From DATJZH01 sp035499215 (lineage in GTDB: Bacteria > Actinomycetota > Actinomycetes > Streptosporangiales > Streptosporangiaceae), in assembly GCA_035499215.1 (NCBI GenBank), contig DATJZH010000425.1, positions 1-7,155 on the forward strand: a DNA stretch of 7,155 bases. Reading direction: 5' to 3'. Shown one piece after another: positions 6,882 to 7,155 of this stretch (the first letter of the stretch is position 1; each line of letters opens with the position of its first letter). The notes beneath the pieces were generated by a model. It saw only the letters and a program-made list of their open reading frames with translations, did not search any database and had not been told where the DNA came from. The translations under genes were made by a program, and so were the position numbers.

Positions 6882-6938
6882 CCGCTCCGCCGGGCCGCCG
6901 CCCGCCGTGACGATGCCGCTGCGGCCCGGCGGGAGCGG
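6882..6938 (-). terminator. Long GC-rich hairpin between two minus-strand genes
   Basis: The arms at 6882-6898 (17 nt) and 6921-6938 (18 nt) are exact reverse complements apart from one bulged base, enclosing a 22-nt loop. The 3' edge at 6938 abuts the stop codon of the right-hand gene (6939-6941). The other edge is 9 nt from the ATG of the MBL gene. No T-run follows, as is usual in high-GC actinobacteria. The simplest reading is an intrinsic terminator for the right-hand gene; a translational control element for the MBL gene is the alternative. Confidence 0.6.
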
Positions 6939-7155
6939 TCAGCCCGGCGCGCCGCTGCCTGCCGGTGACACGGGACTGTTCTGCGATGCGCCGTTGTCGC
7001 CCGGCGACAGATCGAGCGAGGTGAATCCGCTATTCGCCGGCCCGGGCATGTTCTTTTTCACCGCTTCGAGAATTGCCAGCCCCTGGCTCACCAGGCCGGC
7101 CGCGACCTCGCTGAGCCCCGCGGAACCGTTCAGGACGGTGAGGTTGGCGCCGGCC
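6939..7155 (-). CDS. C-terminal end of a flotillin/SPFH-like protein (partial)
   Basis: The last 71 residues of a gene enter from the right edge and stop at TGA (6941-6939). The 5' end lies outside the window. The frame shows strong GC preference at third positions, as in its neighbours, which supports real coding. The visible part begins AGANLTVLNGSAGLSEVAAG and continues LVSQGLAILEAVKKN, a pattern I associate with the tail of actinobacterial flotillin/band-7 scaffold proteins. It is followed by a 35-residue Ser/Pro/Gly-rich, probably disordered end. The SPFH domain itself cannot be seen, so the family call rests on recalled similarity of this short stretch. The hairpin directly after the stop probably ends its transcript. 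Confidence 0.6.
   Translation of the reverse strand, partial: AGANLTVLNGSAGLSEVAAGLVSQGLAILEAVKKNMPGPANSGFTSLDLSPGDNGASQNSPVSPAGSGAPG

Noticed and set aside
5955..6968. 337-aa + strand ORF opposite the MBL gene
   Set aside because: Arg/Ala/Gly/Gln-rich antisense frame; the minus strand carries an intact metal-ligand set.

Overview
The window looks like chromosomal DNA of a high-GC actinobacterium. The base composition is strongly G+C-rich by eye (not computed), codons end mostly in G or C, and two products are typical of Actinobacteria: a bacterial Pmt-type protein O-mannosyltransferase and a fused PabA-PabB enzyme. Genus cannot be told. I see no tRNA, rRNA, CRISPR array, insertion sequence or integrase.

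Layout. Positions 1-122 are a leader with no recognised gene. A cytoplasmic-looking SdsA1-type alkyl sulfatase (metallo-beta-lactamase fold) follows on the + strand, ending at 1916. The short gap after it is densely organised. Two near-identical 17-bp dyads of the form GTCAAC-N5-GTTGAC lie with centres 29 bp apart, and a good housekeeping promoter (TTGACG, 18 bp, TAGGGT) is built from their arms. Seven bases after the -10 box is an ATG that opens a 15-codon ORF, which stops 4 nt before the ATG I prefer for the next gene, pmt. The pmt gene runs to 3612 and converges on pabAB, which is on the minus strand (5901 to 3628) with 15 bp between the two stop codons.

Upstream of pabAB, also on the minus strand, are a 260-aa MBL-fold hydrolase of unknown substrate (6872 to 6090) and the C-terminal end of a gene running off the right edge (stop at 6939), which resembles the tail of a flotillin/SPFH protein. 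A 57-bp hairpin fills nearly all the space between these last two genes.

How the genes fit together. I see no single pathway. The sulfatase cleaves alkyl sulfate esters, Pmt glycosylates exported proteins at the membrane, PabAB makes aminodeoxychorismate from chorismate for p-aminobenzoate and hence folate (or a PABA-primed secondary metabolite), and the others are unassigned. No pabC lyase is in the window. The most notable signal is regulatory: the paired dyads, promoter and possible leaderless leader peptide in front of pmt (1916-2017). It is read directly from the sequence, but its function is inference.
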